Counted from the first letter of the stretch, positions 16,898 to 26,932 are shown. The stretch is 64,000 nt of DNA from an uncultured Bacteroidaceae bacterium (GCA_905235525.1 CAJOLW010000035.1:124001-188000); one strand, 5' to 3'. Made by a program: numbers and translations. The notes: generated by a model from the letters alone, not told the origin.

Positions 16898-17598
16898 CTA
16901 ACCAATCTTATTGATTCTTTCCAAATTTTCTCCATCGATGATTTTGATTTTCTTTCCATCGATGGCTATAATCTTTTCTTGAGCAAATGCCGATAGGGTA
17001 CGGATGGCATTTGATGTGGTCATGTTAGACATGTTGGCAAGGTCTTCGCGTGAAAGATAGATGGAAAGGGTGGCTCCATCTTCTTCCAATCCATAATTAT
17101 CGCGGAGGAACAGTAATGATTCCGCTAAACGGCCACGAATATGCTTTTGTGTGAGATTAACTGTCCGTTGATCCGAATTGCCCACCTCAACAGCTAATTG
17201 ACGAATGAAGAACAGGGCTAATTGGTTATTCTCCATCACCCATCGTTCCATCAACTCAATATGAGACATACGGTACTAGACTCAAATGCGGCAGCCGAGG
17301 TGACATAGTTCTGATTGGCAAAATAGGCTCGATAACCAAAATACTCAACAGGTTTTATGACGCGTACAATCTGTGTTCTCCCTCCAATGCCGTCTTTGTA
17401 TATTTTCACTTTGCCACTGATAAGGCAATGAAACATCTGAGGCACTTCTCCTTCTTGATACAGTGTCTCGTTTTTCTTGAAATGCTGAATGGAGATGTTT
17501 TCTTTCAACTCATTTTGTTGTTGGGCTGAAAGCATTTGCATGATATCCTGAAGGCTGCTTACTGCATCTGTCATTACAGCCAATTCTTTTTTTCTCAT
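16898..17598 (-). pseudogene. Crp/Fnr-family transcription regulator, frameshifted
   Basis: The two parts of one regulator lie in different frames. The 5' part (115 codons) is the cyclic-nucleotide-like sensor domain (FKKNETLYQEGEVPQMFHCL, VEYFGYRAYF). The 3' part (123 codons) has the dimer helix MENNQLALFFIRQLAV and a winged helix-turn-helix (LSREDLANMSNMTTSNAIRT). The break is at about 17262-17269, where TVCLI should run into PMSHIEL. A 13-base loss between two copies of ATGTCTCAT would explain it. As it stands no full protein is made. It is divergent from the glycogen cluster. Confidence 0.8.
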
Positions 17599-17621
17599 TA
17601 CCTTAAAAACTTTTTGCTATG

Positions 17622-17653
17622 CAAAGTTACATACAAGTTGCAAATTAAGCAAA
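17622..17653 (-). promoter_or_regulatory. Promoter of the crp-type gene
   Basis: On the minus strand TTTG, 20 bases, TAACTTTG. The box ends about 24 bases before the ATG. Confidence 0.6.
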
Positions 17654-17741
17654 CCTTTCCTTTGTTTTTCTGCTTTTTAGCATGTTTTTGACCATTTTTT
17701 TGTCTTTGAGTGACTTTTTTTTGAAAAAAATGGAAGAAAGG

Positions 17742-17772
17742 TTGTGTACGCCAAAAAAAGTTCTTAAATTTG
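17742..17772 (+). promoter_or_regulatory. Promoter of the glycogen cluster
   Basis: TTG, 20 bases, TAAATTTG on the plus strand, about 52 bases before the debranching enzyme ATG. It faces the crp-type promoter across an AT-rich gap of 226 bases, so that regulator may once have acted here. Confidence 0.55.
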
Positions 17773-17824
17773 AAAAATAAAATGTATCCCAAATCTAAAA
17801 GCAACAATACCTTAAAATACAACT

Positions 17825-19768
17825 ATGAGTTATTTACATTTTGATAAAGCTCAAATGACCAATCTGCAAGAGTCTCTGCCCAAAGAGATATTGCGGACGA
17901 ACAGATCTGGTGCATATTCGTGTTCCACCATTGTGGATTGCAATACGCGTAAATATCACGGCCTTTTGGTTGTTCCTGTAAAAGAATTGGATGGTGAGAA
18001 CCATGTGCTATTGTCATCGCTTGATGAGACGGTCATTCAACATGGTGCACAATTCAATTTGGGACTTCATAAGTATTCTGGCAATGTTTTTAGTCCCAAC
18101 GGACATAAATATATTCGTTCGTGTGAATGGGAGAAACTGCCAACAACCATTTATCGTGTTGGAGGGGTGATCTTGAAGAAGGAAAAGGTGTTTCAACATT
18201 TTGAGAATCGTATTCTGATTCGTTATACATTACTTGATGCTCATTCTGCCACCACCCTTCGTTTGCGTCCTTTCCTTGCTTTTCGTAGTGTGGAAGATTG
18301 TACGCATGAGAATGCGAATGCAAATAGGAAGTACGAACTGATAGATAACGGTATCAAGACTTCTATGTATCCTGGTTATCCAGAGTTGATGATGCAACTC
18401 AATAAAAAGAATGAGTTTGTATTTGAACCTACATGGTACAGAGGAATTGAATACCAGAAAGAGCAGGAACTGGGTTATGAATACAAGGAAGATCTTTATG
18501 TCCCAGGCTATTTCGAATTCGACATAAAAAAGGGGGAAAGTGTGGTGTTTGCTGCAGGGTTAAGTGAGTTGAAGACGAATCAGATGAAGAAAATTTTTGA
18601 CCATGAGTATGATGTGCATGTGCCACGCACCAATTTCCAGTCATGTCTTGTCAATGCGGCCCATCAGTTCCACTACGAACGGGATGGCGAAACTTATATC
18701 ATTGCAGGTTATCCATGGTTCAAATGTAGGGCACGCGACATGTTTGTGTCTCTTCCAGGACTAACTTTGGCAATTGACGAGGTGGTATACTACGAGAAAG
18801 CCATGAATACGGCCATTAAGGCATTGAATGACTTTATGGATGGGACGGATTCGAACATCATGATGTACGAGATGGAGAAACCTGATGTCCTTTTATGGGC
18901 TGTGTGGTGCATCCAACAATATTCCCGATTGGTCAGCCCAGAGGCGGCGATGGAGAAATACGGAAAACTTGTTGGGAAAATAATAGATTTCATCCGTCAA
19001 GGCAAGCACCCCAACCTTCTGCTGCATGACAATGGACTCCTTTTCACCAATGGGCGTAACCGTGCTGTTACATGGATGAATTCTGAAGTGAATGGTGTGC
19101 CTGTGGTGCCTCGTTCGGGTTATGTGGTGGAAATCAATGCCCTTTGGTATGATATTTTGTTGTTCTATGCTGAAATGTTGATGACAAAAGGGCGTCATAC
19201 TGAGGCTGGTGATTATACTCGATTGGCAGAACTTGCGGGTAAGTCATTCAAAGAAACCTTCTTGAATGAACATGGTTATCTGCTTGATTATGTGGATGAA
19301 GGTTACACCTCATGGGAAGTCCGTCCCAATATGCTCATTGCATCTTCTCTTGAGTATAGCCCGTTGACTACACCAGAACGAAAGAAGATATTTGACATTT
19401 GTACAAAAGAATTGCTCACACCGAAAGGGATGCGGTCTCTCTCCCCCAAATCGGGAGCATACAACCCTCTTTATGTGGGTGGGCAGGTGCAGCGTGATGC
19501 GGCATACCATCAGGGTACTGTGTGGCCATGGCTGTCTGGCTTCTACCTCGAGACCTGTCTCAAGATTTACAAACGAAGTGGACTCTCATGGATAGACCGT
19601 TGCTTCTTGGGCTTTGAGGAAGAAATGAATTACCATTGTATTGGCACGCTGCCAGAACTCTTCGATGGTAATCCACCTTTCAGCGGCCGTGGAGCCCTTT
19701 CGTTTGCCATGAATGTGGCGGCTGTGTTGCGTGTGAATAAGGTTCTTTCTAAATTCTATAACTATTAA
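17825..19768 (+). CDS. Glycogen debranching enzyme (GH133 type)
   Basis: 647 residues. Amylo-alpha-1,6-glucosidase that would remove alpha-1,6 branches of glycogen. The N-terminal part (LRTNRSGAYSCSTIVDCNTRKYHGLLVVP) is the GDE N domain; the (alpha/alpha)6 barrel begins near residue 290 with YIIAGYPWFKCRARDMFVSLPGL and includes WMNSEVNGVPVVPRSGYVVEIN near 420 and GTVWPWLSGFY near 560. It is the first of three glycogen genes 14 and 28 bases apart. No signal peptide, so cytosolic. Confidence 0.92.
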   Translation: MSYLHFDKAQMTNLQESLPKEILRTNRSGAYSCSTIVDCNTRKYHGLLVVPVKELDGENHVLLSSLDETVIQHGAQFNLGLHKYSGNVFSPNGHKYIRSCEWEKLPTTIYRVGGVILKKEKVFQHFENRILIRYTLLDAHSATTLRLRPFLAFRSVEDCTHENANANRKYELIDNGIKTSMYPGYPELMMQLNKKNEFVFEPTWYRGIEYQKEQELGYEYKEDLYVPGYFEFDIKKGESVVFAAGLSELKTNQMKKIFDHEYDVHVPRTNFQSCLVNAAHQFHYERDGETYIIAGYPWFKCRARDMFVSLPGLTLAIDEVVYYEKAMNTAIKALNDFMDGTDSNIMMYEMEKPDVLLWAVWCIQQYSRLVSPEAAMEKYGKLVGKIIDFIRQGKHPNLLLHDNGLLFTNGRNRAVTWMNSEVNGVPVVPRSGYVVEINALWYDILLFYAEMLMTKGRHTEAGDYTRLAELAGKSFKETFLNEHGYLLDYVDEGYTSWEVRPNMLIASSLEYSPLTTPERKKIFDICTKELLTPKGMRSLSPKSGAYNPLYVGGQVQRDAAYHQGTVWPWLSGFYLETCLKIYKRSGLSWIDRCFLGFEEEMNYHCIGTLPELFDGNPPFSGRGALSFAMNVAAVLRVNKVLSKFYNY

Positions 19769-19782
19769 CGGAGGACAGAGGT

Positions 19783-21060
19783 ATGAAAGTTTTAATGTTT
19801 GGTTGGGAATTCCCTCCTAAGATTTATGGTGGACTTGCTGTCGCTTCCTATGGCATCACCAAAGGAATGATTGAAGGTCAACCTGATGCGGAAATTACCT
19901 TTTGTCTCCCCAAGCCTTGTGGGGAGGAAGAGAAGTTCCTTCGTATCATTGGCATGAATCAAGTGCCTATAGTGTATCGTGGCCATGACTACAATTATGT
20001 GAAGAGTCGTATTCCCGACTATATGACTCCCGAGGAATACTACAATTTCCGTGACCATATCTATGCCGACTTCTCCTATATGAATGTCAACGATATGGGT
20101 TGCATGGAGTTTGCAGGCGGTTATCCTGGCAATCTTCATGATGAAATCAACAACTTTTCCATTATTGCAGGAGTTGTCGCTCGTTCAGAAAAGTTTGACA
20201 TCATTCATGCTCATGACTGGCTCACCTATCCTGCTGGTGTTCATGCTAAAATGGTTAGTGGTAAGCCACTCTGCATTCACGTACATGCGACCGATTTTGA
20301 CCGTTCCCGTGGTAAGGTGAATCCTACGGTTTATTCTATAGAGAAGAATGGCATGGATCATGCAGACTGCATCATGTGTGTGTCAGAATTAACCCGGCAG
20401 ACAGTCATTCGTGAATATCATCAAGACCCACGTAAGTGCTTTGCCATGCACAATGCAGTCTATCCACTCCCACAGGAGTATCTGGACATTCCCCGTGTTG
20501 ATCATGGTAAAGAGAAGGTGGTTACCTTCCTTGGCCGTATCACCATGCAGAAGGGTCCCGAATACTTTATCGAAGCAGCAGACCTCGTGTGTAAGCGTTC
20601 CAAGAACATCCGTTTCTGCTTTGCGGGTTCGGGCGATAAGTATTGGGAAATGGTAGATCTTGCAGCAGCCAAAGGCATTGCCGACCGTGTTCACTTCCCT
20701 GGTTTCCAGCGAGGCAAGCAGGTATATGAATGCTATAAGGCAAGTGATGTGTTTGTCATGCCATCCGTGTCAGAGCCCTTTGGAATTGCACCATTGGAGG
20801 CAATGCAGTGCGGCACCCCTTCCATCATTTCCAAACAGTCAGGTTGTGGCGAGATACTCGACAAAGTCATCAAGGTGGATTATTGGGACATCAATGCCAT
20901 GGCTGATGCCATCTATTCTCTCTGCACTAACGAGGGACTGCACAAATATCTGCAAGAAGAAGGCTTAAAGGAAGTGGCAGAGATCACATGGGTGAAAGTC
21001 GGTCACCGTATCCGCAAACTCTACGATGAGTGTATTTACAACGGAGGATTTATTCACTAA
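19783..21060 (+). CDS. Glycosyltransferase family 4 / glycogen synthase-like
   Basis: 425 residues with a GT-B fold: WEFPPKIYGGLAVASYGITK at the N-terminus, DIIHAHDWLTYPAG near 150, VTFLGRITMQKGPEYFIEA near 245, and the GT4 nucleotide-sugar motif SEPFGIAPLEAMQCGTP near 330. In Bacteroidales this gene sits between the debranching enzyme and a GH57 protein and is taken as a UDP-glucose-using glycogen synthase. Cytosolic. The 14-base spacing points to one operon. Confidence 0.88.
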   Translation: MKVLMFGWEFPPKIYGGLAVASYGITKGMIEGQPDAEITFCLPKPCGEEEKFLRIIGMNQVPIVYRGHDYNYVKSRIPDYMTPEEYYNFRDHIYADFSYMNVNDMGCMEFAGGYPGNLHDEINNFSIIAGVVARSEKFDIIHAHDWLTYPAGVHAKMVSGKPLCIHVHATDFDRSRGKVNPTVYSIEKNGMDHADCIMCVSELTRQTVIREYHQDPRKCFAMHNAVYPLPQEYLDIPRVDHGKEKVVTFLGRITMQKGPEYFIEAADLVCKRSKNIRFCFAGSGDKYWEMVDLAAAKGIADRVHFPGFQRGKQVYECYKASDVFVMPSVSEPFGIAPLEAMQCGTPSIISKQSGCGEILDKVIKVDYWDINAMADAIYSLCTNEGLHKYLQEEGLKEVAEITWVKVGHRIRKLYDECIYNGGFIH

Positions 21061-21088
21061 AAAAATGAACTAAACGAATTAATAGAAT

Positions 21089-22507
21089 ATGAAAAGGATT
21101 TGTCTTTATTTTGAGATACATCAGATTATTCATCTCAAGCGTTACCGTTTCTTCGACATCGGTCGTGATCATTATTACTATGATGATTACGAGAATGAGC
21201 GTTCTATCAACGACATCGCAGAGCGTAGTTACGTGCCCGCTTTGCAAACTCTCATACAGATGTGCAAGGACCATCCTGAATTCAAAGTGGCCTTTTCTCT
21301 TTCAGGCGTGGGTCTTGAACAGTTAGAGTTCCATGCTCCCCAAGTGATAGACTTGTTGCGCGAAATTAATTCCACGGGACAGGTGGAATTCTTGTGTGAA
21401 CCATATAGCCACGGTCTTTCATCGCTTGCCAATGAGGAGAGTTTTGCTGACGAGGTGAAACGCATGAGCGACCGCATCAAAGAACTCTTCGGTAAACGTC
21501 CTAAAGTGTTTCGGAACTCCTCTCTCATCTACAACGACGAGATTGGTGCGCAGGTGGCAGCCATGGGCTTCAAGGGTATCCTAACGGAAGGTGCCAAGCA
21601 GGTGTTGGGTTGGAAGTCTCCACATTATTTGTATCATTGTGCAAGCGACCCACGTTTGAAATTGCTGATGCGCGACATCAACTTATCAGAGGATATCACC
21701 GAACGTTTTACTTCCCATCCGCTCATGGCTGACCAGTGGCTTGATTGGATTGCTTCCACACCAGAAGGCGAAGACATCATCAATATCTTTGGTGAACTTG
21801 TCTCCTTTGGCATCTTCCATCCGCTTCAGAGTGGTATCCTTGAATTCCTTAAAGCCATCCCTGCATTAGCAAAAGAGCGCGGCATCGGTTTTTCCCTGCC
21901 ATCAGAACTTTGCACAGAAAAGAGTGTCGGTGCTGTTGAGGTTCCTTACAATATCTCATGGGTGGACGAGGAACGCGACACCTCTTGTTGGCTCGGCAAT
22001 GTCATGCAGCGCGAGGCATTTAATAAACTTTATAGTGTCGCTGACCGTGTGCGTGTGTGTGGTGACCGTCGTATTCAGATGGACTGGGACTCCTTGCAGG
22101 CATCGAACAATTTCCGTTTCATGACCACCAAACCTGGCTATCAGTATCGAGGCATATACGATAGCCCTTACGATGCTTTCACGAATTATATGAATATCCT
22201 CGGTGATTTTATCTCTCGCGTTAACAACCTTTATGGAGGTGCTGATAATGAAGAGATAGACGGGCTCATTACCTTGATTAAGAATCAAGATGACGAATTG
22301 GCGGCCAAGGATAAAGAAATAGAACGCCTGCGTAAGAAATTGGAGAAGTTTAATCCGACTGGTCAAGTGGAGAAAAAGTCTGTGAAGAAAGTTGTGGTCA
22401 AGAAACCTGTTGCGTTAAAGAAGGCCTCTTCCACTGTAAAGGTTGAGGTAAAGGGTGAATCCACGAAGAAGCCCACAAAGAAAGTTGTGACTAAAAAGAA
22501 AGCATAA
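21089..22507 (+). CDS. GH57-family alpha-amylase-like protein with a Lys-rich tail
   Basis: 472 residues. It begins ICLYFEIHQIIHLKRYRFFD, the GH57-like start, and has PYSHGLSSLANEESF near 115 and FRNSSLIYNDEIG near 155, matching conserved blocks of glycogen-cluster GH57 proteins. The end is a short coiled coil (EEIDGLITLIKNQDDELAAK) and a tail of Lys/Val repeats (KKVVVKKPV, KKPTKKVV) that may bind polyanions. It is the third gene of the glycogen cluster and would act in cytosolic alpha-glucan processing. Exact activity is unproven. Confidence 0.85.
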   Translation: MKRICLYFEIHQIIHLKRYRFFDIGRDHYYYDDYENERSINDIAERSYVPALQTLIQMCKDHPEFKVAFSLSGVGLEQLEFHAPQVIDLLREINSTGQVEFLCEPYSHGLSSLANEESFADEVKRMSDRIKELFGKRPKVFRNSSLIYNDEIGAQVAAMGFKGILTEGAKQVLGWKSPHYLYHCASDPRLKLLMRDINLSEDITERFTSHPLMADQWLDWIASTPEGEDIINIFGELVSFGIFHPLQSGILEFLKAIPALAKERGIGFSLPSELCTEKSVGAVEVPYNISWVDEERDTSCWLGNVMQREAFNKLYSVADRVRVCGDRRIQMDWDSLQASNNFRFMTTKPGYQYRGIYDSPYDAFTNYMNILGDFISRVNNLYGGADNEEIDGLITLIKNQDDELAAKDKEIERLRKKLEKFNPTGQVEKKSVKKVVVKKPVALKKASSTVKVEVKGESTKKPTKKVVTKKKA

Positions 22508-22563
22508 ATTTGTAGATGCTCCGTCACTATTGACGATCCGTCGATGTGAAATAGAGTCTTGAA

Positions 22564-22598
22564 CAAGGTGCGCCCTATAAAGGCGCACCTTGTTTTTT
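22564..22598. terminator. Bidirectional terminator
   Basis: CAAGGTGCGCC, a short loop, GGCGCACCTTG and then six T's on the plus strand. It ends the glycogen cluster and overlaps the end of the convergent kinase-like gene. Confidence 0.85.
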
Positions 22599-23472
22599 AT
22601 AGAGCAGTATATGGCTGATGATATGCCACTAATCCTTCGAGCGGTGACTGGAGTATGGTTCCTATATGGAATCCGAGACGGGTTGCTGCTTCGGTGAGTT
22701 CGGGACGATAGTATTGAGCAATACTGCCGATGAAGTGCACCGTGGAGATAGCAGAGGGTTGAGGGGTCATGTCGGAAAGTTGGCGGGTTAGTGGAATAAT
22801 GTTACGACGGAAGAATTGTTCAAAGCAGTCAAGGAGCAAGGTGTGGATGGCAGGATGCTTGCGATGACGGGTACAAAAAGGACTGAAGGATGCGAGGTAG
22901 CGGTTGGGTAGGGGAGTTCGATAGACACGTTGGATGATGTTTGCCTGGGTTTCGTGAGTTTCGTCGAAGAAAAGTTGGCATACATCGTCAGGCAGTTGCC
23001 GCTTGAAAATATCACCAACAAGTCTCTTCCCTATGTATGCACCACTTCCTTCATCGCCAAGAATGTAGCCAAGGGCAGGAATGCCAGGGAAAAGGGTGCG
23101 TCCGTCATAGTAGCAGGAGTTGCTACCTGTGCCAAGGATGGCAACGATGCCTGGTTGACGTCCACAGAGTCCCCGTGCGGCTCCGAGCATGTCGCTCTCC
23201 ACATAGATGCGAGCAGTGTTACTAACAACTTTTCGCAAGGTTTGTGCCACGATGGGGGCTTTCTCAGGTGTACATCCAGCCCCATAGAAGTAGATGTCAT
23301 CAAAATGGAAGTTTACGTTGAAGTTGCTAAGCAGTTCGTGATGGAGGATAGAACATATTTCTTCTTCGTCTTGCTGGAAAGGGTTAATCCCTTGGGTGTA
23401 AATCACGTGTCGTGGATCTTCAATGAGGCACCATGCTGTTTTAGTGGAGCCGCTATCTGCAATAAGAGTCAT
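22597..23472 (-). CDS. BadF/BadG/BcrA/BcrD-type ATPase, N-acetylglucosamine kinase-like
   Basis: 291 residues of the ASKHA fold. The phosphate-1 loop LIADSGSTKTAW is at the start, the phosphate-2 segment AILGTGSNSCYYDG near 130, and GYILGDEGSGAYIGKRLVGD near 155. This pattern is found in the small BadF-type proteins annotated as GlcNAc kinases in Bacteroidota, which phosphorylate amino sugars from wall or host glycans. It has no partner genes here. The substrate is inferred from the family. Confidence 0.82.
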   Translation of the reverse strand: MTLIADSGSTKTAWCLIEDPRHVIYTQGINPFQQDEEEICSILHHELLSNFNVNFHFDDIYFYGAGCTPEKAPIVAQTLRKVVSNTARIYVESDMLGAARGLCGRQPGIVAILGTGSNSCYYDGRTLFPGIPALGYILGDEGSGAYIGKRLVGDIFKRQLPDDVCQLFFDETHETQANIIQRVYRTPLPNRYLASFSPFCTRHRKHPAIHTLLLDCFEQFFRRNIIPLTRQLSDMTPQPSAISTVHFIGSIAQYYRPELTEAATRLGFHIGTILQSPLEGLVAYHQPYTAL

Positions 23473-23572
23473 GGATAATTGGGATTTGAAAATGATTATT
23501 TCGTTACTTATTATTTACTCTAAGGAATTCAGACGAACACGTTTTGAATCCTAATTATGATTTAATTTTTGA

Positions 23573-23580
23573 CAAAATTA
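23573..23580 (-). promoter_or_regulatory. -7 box of the GlcNAc-kinase-like gene
   Basis: Minus-strand TAATTTTG, about 100 bases before the ATG. The TTTG upstream is only 16 bases away, so this call is weak. Confidence 0.35.
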
Positions 23581-23665
23581 GTTTTTTTCTTGGTGACAAA
23601 TAAGGTTTTTATGTTTTTTTTCACTTTTTCGGCACACTCGTTCCTCATTTCTTCAATTTTTTCTA

Positions 23666-23673
23666 TATCTTTG
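23666..23673 (+). promoter_or_regulatory. -7 box of manC
   Basis: TATCTTTG followed by CA, 46 bases before the chosen ATG. No TTTG at the usual distance upstream. Confidence 0.5.
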
Positions 23674-23719
23674 CATTTCTTTTAGATATTTAAGGTAAAA
23701 ATAAAACTGCTTGACCATT

Positions 23720-24793
23720 ATGAGTGTGAACATGAACCTTAACAATAACCTTGTCATTATGGCAGGAGGTGTGGGTAGCCGTTTCTGGCCTATGAGTACG
23801 ACGGAATATCCAAAACAATTTATTGATGTTTTTGGGACAGGACGCACGTTTATTCAGATGACTTACGATCGTTTCAAGGGCATGATTGCTCCTGAGAATG
23901 TGTGGGTGGTCACCTCTCAGAAATATGCGGAGATTGTTGCAGAGCAACTTCCTGATATACCTCGCGAAAATATTCTTTTGGAACCGTGTCGTCGTAATAC
24001 AGCACCTTGCATAGCGTATGTGAGTTGGCGTATCAAAGCAAAGAATCCGAAAGCCAATCTGGTGATTACACCTGCAGACCATTTGGTAACAGATGTGGTT
24101 GAATTTCAGCGCGTCATTGATTCTGCGTTAAGTTTTACAGCCGAAACAGATGCTATTGTAACACTGGGCATGGCACCGACTCGCCCTGAAACAGGGTATG
24201 GCTATATTCAAGCAGACTTGCAAGAACCGTCCTTGAGAAATAAGGAAATTTTCCGTGTGGATTCGTTCAAGGAAAAACCTGATTATAAGACTGCTGTACA
24301 ATATCTCAAAAAACGGGACTTCTTCTGGAATTCGGGCATTTTCATTTGGAACGTAAGCACAATTGTGAACTCCTTACGCATCTATGAACCCGAAATTTCA
24401 CAAATATTCGAGGATCTGTTGCCCTATTATGGGACAAAGAAGGAACAGGCGATGATTGATGAGCAGTTCCCGAAATGCCAGAGTATCTCCATTGACTATG
24501 CAGTGATGGAACGTGCGGATGAGATTTTTGTGTTTCCTGCAGACTTCGGGTGGAGCGATGTGGGCACGTGGGGATCACTGCATACGTTGGCGCCTGTGGA
24601 CAAGGATGGTAACAATATTATTGGCGAGAACGTGAAGTTGTATGAGACTAAGAACTGTGTGGTGCATGCAATGGAAGAGAAGCGTGTAGTGGTTCAGGGT
24701 CTGGACGGCTATATCGTGGCAGAAAAAAACAACACGCTGTTGATTTGTAAATTGGAAGAAGAACAACGCATTAAGGAGTTCTCGGCTGAATGA
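23720..24793 (+). CDS. manC: Mannose-1-phosphate guanylyltransferase
   Basis: Makes GDP-mannose from mannose-1-phosphate and GTP for capsule, O-antigen or GDP-fucose. About 357 residues, the short form with only the nucleotidyltransferase domain. Motifs: VIMAGGVGSRFWPMSTTEYPKQF at the start (split here: AGGVGSRFWP and EYPKQF), LEPCRRNTAPCI near 90, ITPADH near 115 and FKEKPDY near 180. I use the ATG at 23720 rather than a TTG nine bases earlier. The next gene begins 10 bases after its stop. Confidence 0.9.
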   Translation: MSVNMNLNNNLVIMAGGVGSRFWPMSTTEYPKQFIDVFGTGRTFIQMTYDRFKGMIAPENVWVVTSQKYAEIVAEQLPDIPRENILLEPCRRNTAPCIAYVSWRIKAKNPKANLVITPADHLVTDVVEFQRVIDSALSFTAETDAIVTLGMAPTRPETGYGYIQADLQEPSLRNKEIFRVDSFKEKPDYKTAVQYLKKRDFFWNSGIFIWNVSTIVNSLRIYEPEISQIFEDLLPYYGTKKEQAMIDEQFPKCQSISIDYAVMERADEIFVFPADFGWSDVGTWGSLHTLAPVDKDGNNIIGENVKLYETKNCVVHAMEEKRVVVQGLDGYIVAEKNNTLLICKLEEEQRIKEFSAE

Positions 24794-24803
24794 TGGGTTT
24801 GAC

Positions 24804-26120
24804 ATGAAGGATTTGTTGAAGAATTTCATGTTGTTACTTTGGATGTCAGTTTCTTTTGCGTCTGTAAACGCAGAGGAAACTGATGTTGTTGAAAATGATA
24901 CCGTACCAAAATTCATCTATTCGATTGGTGGTGGCGCGGGCATGAATCATCTGTTCAACATTGTGATGCGTGACGAGAAATTGGTCAAGCGAGGGTGGGG
25001 TGGTGCCTACGAACTCTACATGACTTCTCAAGCAAATCCTTTAGACACAACCATCAGCGTGTATGATCGTGTGTTTGGGTTTCCTACATTGGAAGCAGGT
25101 GTTCAACTATTGGATTACAGTCATACTCGGTTGCATACCGGAGACACCCCCTACCAGTCTTCTTTAGGCTATGTTTGGGCAGCCTACATTGGTTTCCGCC
25201 GTGACATCTATCGCAATAAGAGATGGTCATTTGGCTACGGGTTGGAGAACGGCTTGTGTTTGAGTTCACGTCCTTATGAGGCAGCCGACAATGTGGATAA
25301 TGATATGATTGGACAGCATCTGTCCATGTTCTTCGGATGTAATGTATTTGCGGGTTATCGTCCGATGCCGGCCATGGAATTGAGCGTTGGATTCGAATAT
25401 AAACATGTGTCGAATGGTGCGACAGACCATCCCAACAAAGGCTCCAATTCCTATGGGCTGACTGTCCGCGGACGTTATGACCTCAATCGCCCTAAATCGG
25501 ATAAAGGATTGACTTTCGAGCAGCGCCTGGGACGCCTGCGGGCTTTCCGTAGGGCACCATTTGATTCATACATGTATCTGGATGTGAATGCCACGGTGGG
25601 ATTCCACACCATGTATGAGGAGTGGCTGTTGCGGCGTAACTATCTGCCCGCAGACGATGAGCGTTATCATGATGGAAAAATCGCGCTTCACACCGTTTGG
25701 AGCACGGCGCTTGTTCCGATGTTCCGCTACAATCAAGTGCATGCTTCGGGCATTGGACTGGAATATTCGTTTGGTGGGTATGTGTCTCGTTCCCCTCAAA
25801 TTGAACGCGAAATAGGACTGACCGAACATTATAGGCATAGCAAGCATGTGCTGGGCATTGCGGCACATCATGAGGTGTATTACAAGCAGTTGTCGCTTGC
25901 CATGTCGGTGGGAACCTATCTGTTCCGTCAGCATGGATGGATTGAGAAAAAGTATGAACCGCCCGTTTATGAAACGGTGGGCATTCGCTATTATCCCAAA
26001 TTCTTCAAGCCCTTCTTTCTTGGATACAATTTGAAGGCGAATGGTGGCAAAGCATACGCCATGGAACTGAAAGTCGGTATGCATGTGGGACATTGGCGAC
26101 TGAGAAGAAAGGCAAAATAA
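24804..26120 (+). CDS. PagL-like acyloxyacyl hydrolase / lipid A deacylase-family barrel
   Basis: 438 residues with a signal peptide (to about SVNA). The middle is an outer membrane barrel of PagL type: EYKHVSNGATDHPNKGSNSY near residue 195 holds the His-Ser pair that is catalytic in PagL. PagL removes the 3-O acyl chain of lipid A. It is longer than the roughly 170-residue PagL, as in Bacteroidota homologues, and has more barrel-like strands to the C-terminus (KLKVGMHVG-like end). It follows manC by 10 bases. Activity is inferred. Confidence 0.75.
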   Translation: MKDLLKNFMLLLWMSVSFASVNAEETDVVENDTVPKFIYSIGGGAGMNHLFNIVMRDEKLVKRGWGGAYELYMTSQANPLDTTISVYDRVFGFPTLEAGVQLLDYSHTRLHTGDTPYQSSLGYVWAAYIGFRRDIYRNKRWSFGYGLENGLCLSSRPYEAADNVDNDMIGQHLSMFFGCNVFAGYRPMPAMELSVGFEYKHVSNGATDHPNKGSNSYGLTVRGRYDLNRPKSDKGLTFEQRLGRLRAFRRAPFDSYMYLDVNATVGFHTMYEEWLLRRNYLPADDERYHDGKIALHTVWSTALVPMFRYNQVHASGIGLEYSFGGYVSRSPQIEREIGLTEHYRHSKHVLGIAAHHEVYYKQLSLAMSVGTYLFRQHGWIEKKYEPPVYETVGIRYYPKFFKPFFLGYNLKANGGKAYAMELKVGMHVGHWRLRRKAK

Positions 26121-26160
26121 GGGCAATCCCTTCTTGTGAGCCACTCTTGGAGACAAAAAA

Positions 26161-26190
26161 GAGAGCACGGAGAAATCCGTGCTCTTTTGT
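26161..26190. terminator. Bidirectional terminator
   Basis: GAGCACGGA-GAAA-TCCGTGCTC, then TTTTGTTTTG on the plus strand and a T-run on the minus strand. Shared by the PagL-like gene and the convergent rpsP. Confidence 0.85.
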
Positions 26191-26219
26191 TTTGATTTTT
26201 TACATCAAATGTTAGAGGT

Positions 26220-26768
26220 TTAAGCCTCTGCTGGTGCTTCTGTAGCCTCTGCACCCTCTGCAGGTGCTTCAGCAGGAGCCTCTTCTGCAGCCTGAGCAGC
26301 GAGAGCGGCAGCCTTCTTCTCGGCAATTTTAGCAGCGAGTGCTTCATTCGCCTTCTTTTCTGCGTCCAGACGTGCCTTCTTCTCAGCAGCCTTGTCGGCA
26401 GCCTCTTTGTCAGCCACTTTCTGTGCTTTAACTTCCTTCTCCTTCTTCCACCATGCCTCAAACTTAGTCTCGGCAGCAGCCTCATCAAATGCGCCCTTCT
26501 TCACACCACCGAGAAGGTGCTTCTTCATGTAAACGCCTTCTTTAGAGAGGATGTTGCGAACGGTGTCAGTAGGCTGAGCACCAACGAGCACCCAGTAGAG
26601 TGCACGTTCAAAGTTCAAATCGATAGTTGCAGGATTGGTGTTAGGGTTGTAAGTACCAATCTTCTCGATGAAGCGACCATCACGTGGTGCCTGTGCATTA
26701 GCAATCACGATGCTGTAGAAAGCGTAATTCTTGCGACCGTGACGCTGCAAACGAATTCTTGTTGCCAT
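26220..26768 (-). CDS. rpsP: 30S ribosomal protein S16 with an Ala/Glu/Lys-rich extension
   Basis: The first 85 or so residues are S16 ([34 protein letters not shown]). The rest, to residue 182, is a charged helical extension ([17 protein letters not shown], then [11 protein letters not shown] repeats), so the protein is about twice the length of Escherichia coli S16. Extended S16 is usual in Bacteroidales. Its own -7 box is at 26854-26861. Confidence 0.95.
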   Translation of the reverse strand: MATRIRLQRHGRKNYAFYSIVIANAQAPRDGRFIEKIGTYNPNTNPATIDLNFERALYWVLVGAQPTDTVRNILSKEGVYMKKHLLGGVKKGAFDEAAAETKFEAWWKKEKEVKAQKVADKEAADKAAEKKARLDAEKKANEALAAKIAEKKAAALAAQAAEEAPAEAPAEGAEATEAPAEA

Positions 26769-26853
26769 TTTGCAATAAAAATGTTTAATAATTAATGATT
26801 ATGTCGCCAACTCGTGACGACGTGAACTCTGCCATTATCTCGTAATGACGCTG

Positions 26854-26861
26854 CAAAGTTA
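26854..26861 (-). promoter_or_regulatory. -7 box of rpsP
   Basis: Minus-strand TAACTTTG followed by CA, about 85 bases before the rpsP ATG. No good TTTG upstream. Confidence 0.5.
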
Positions 26862-26932
26862 CGGCTTTTTCTTTCAATTTCTGCTAAAAAAGGAAAACTT
26901 TTTACTTCTGGAGTGTTTTTTTCTGCTTTTTC

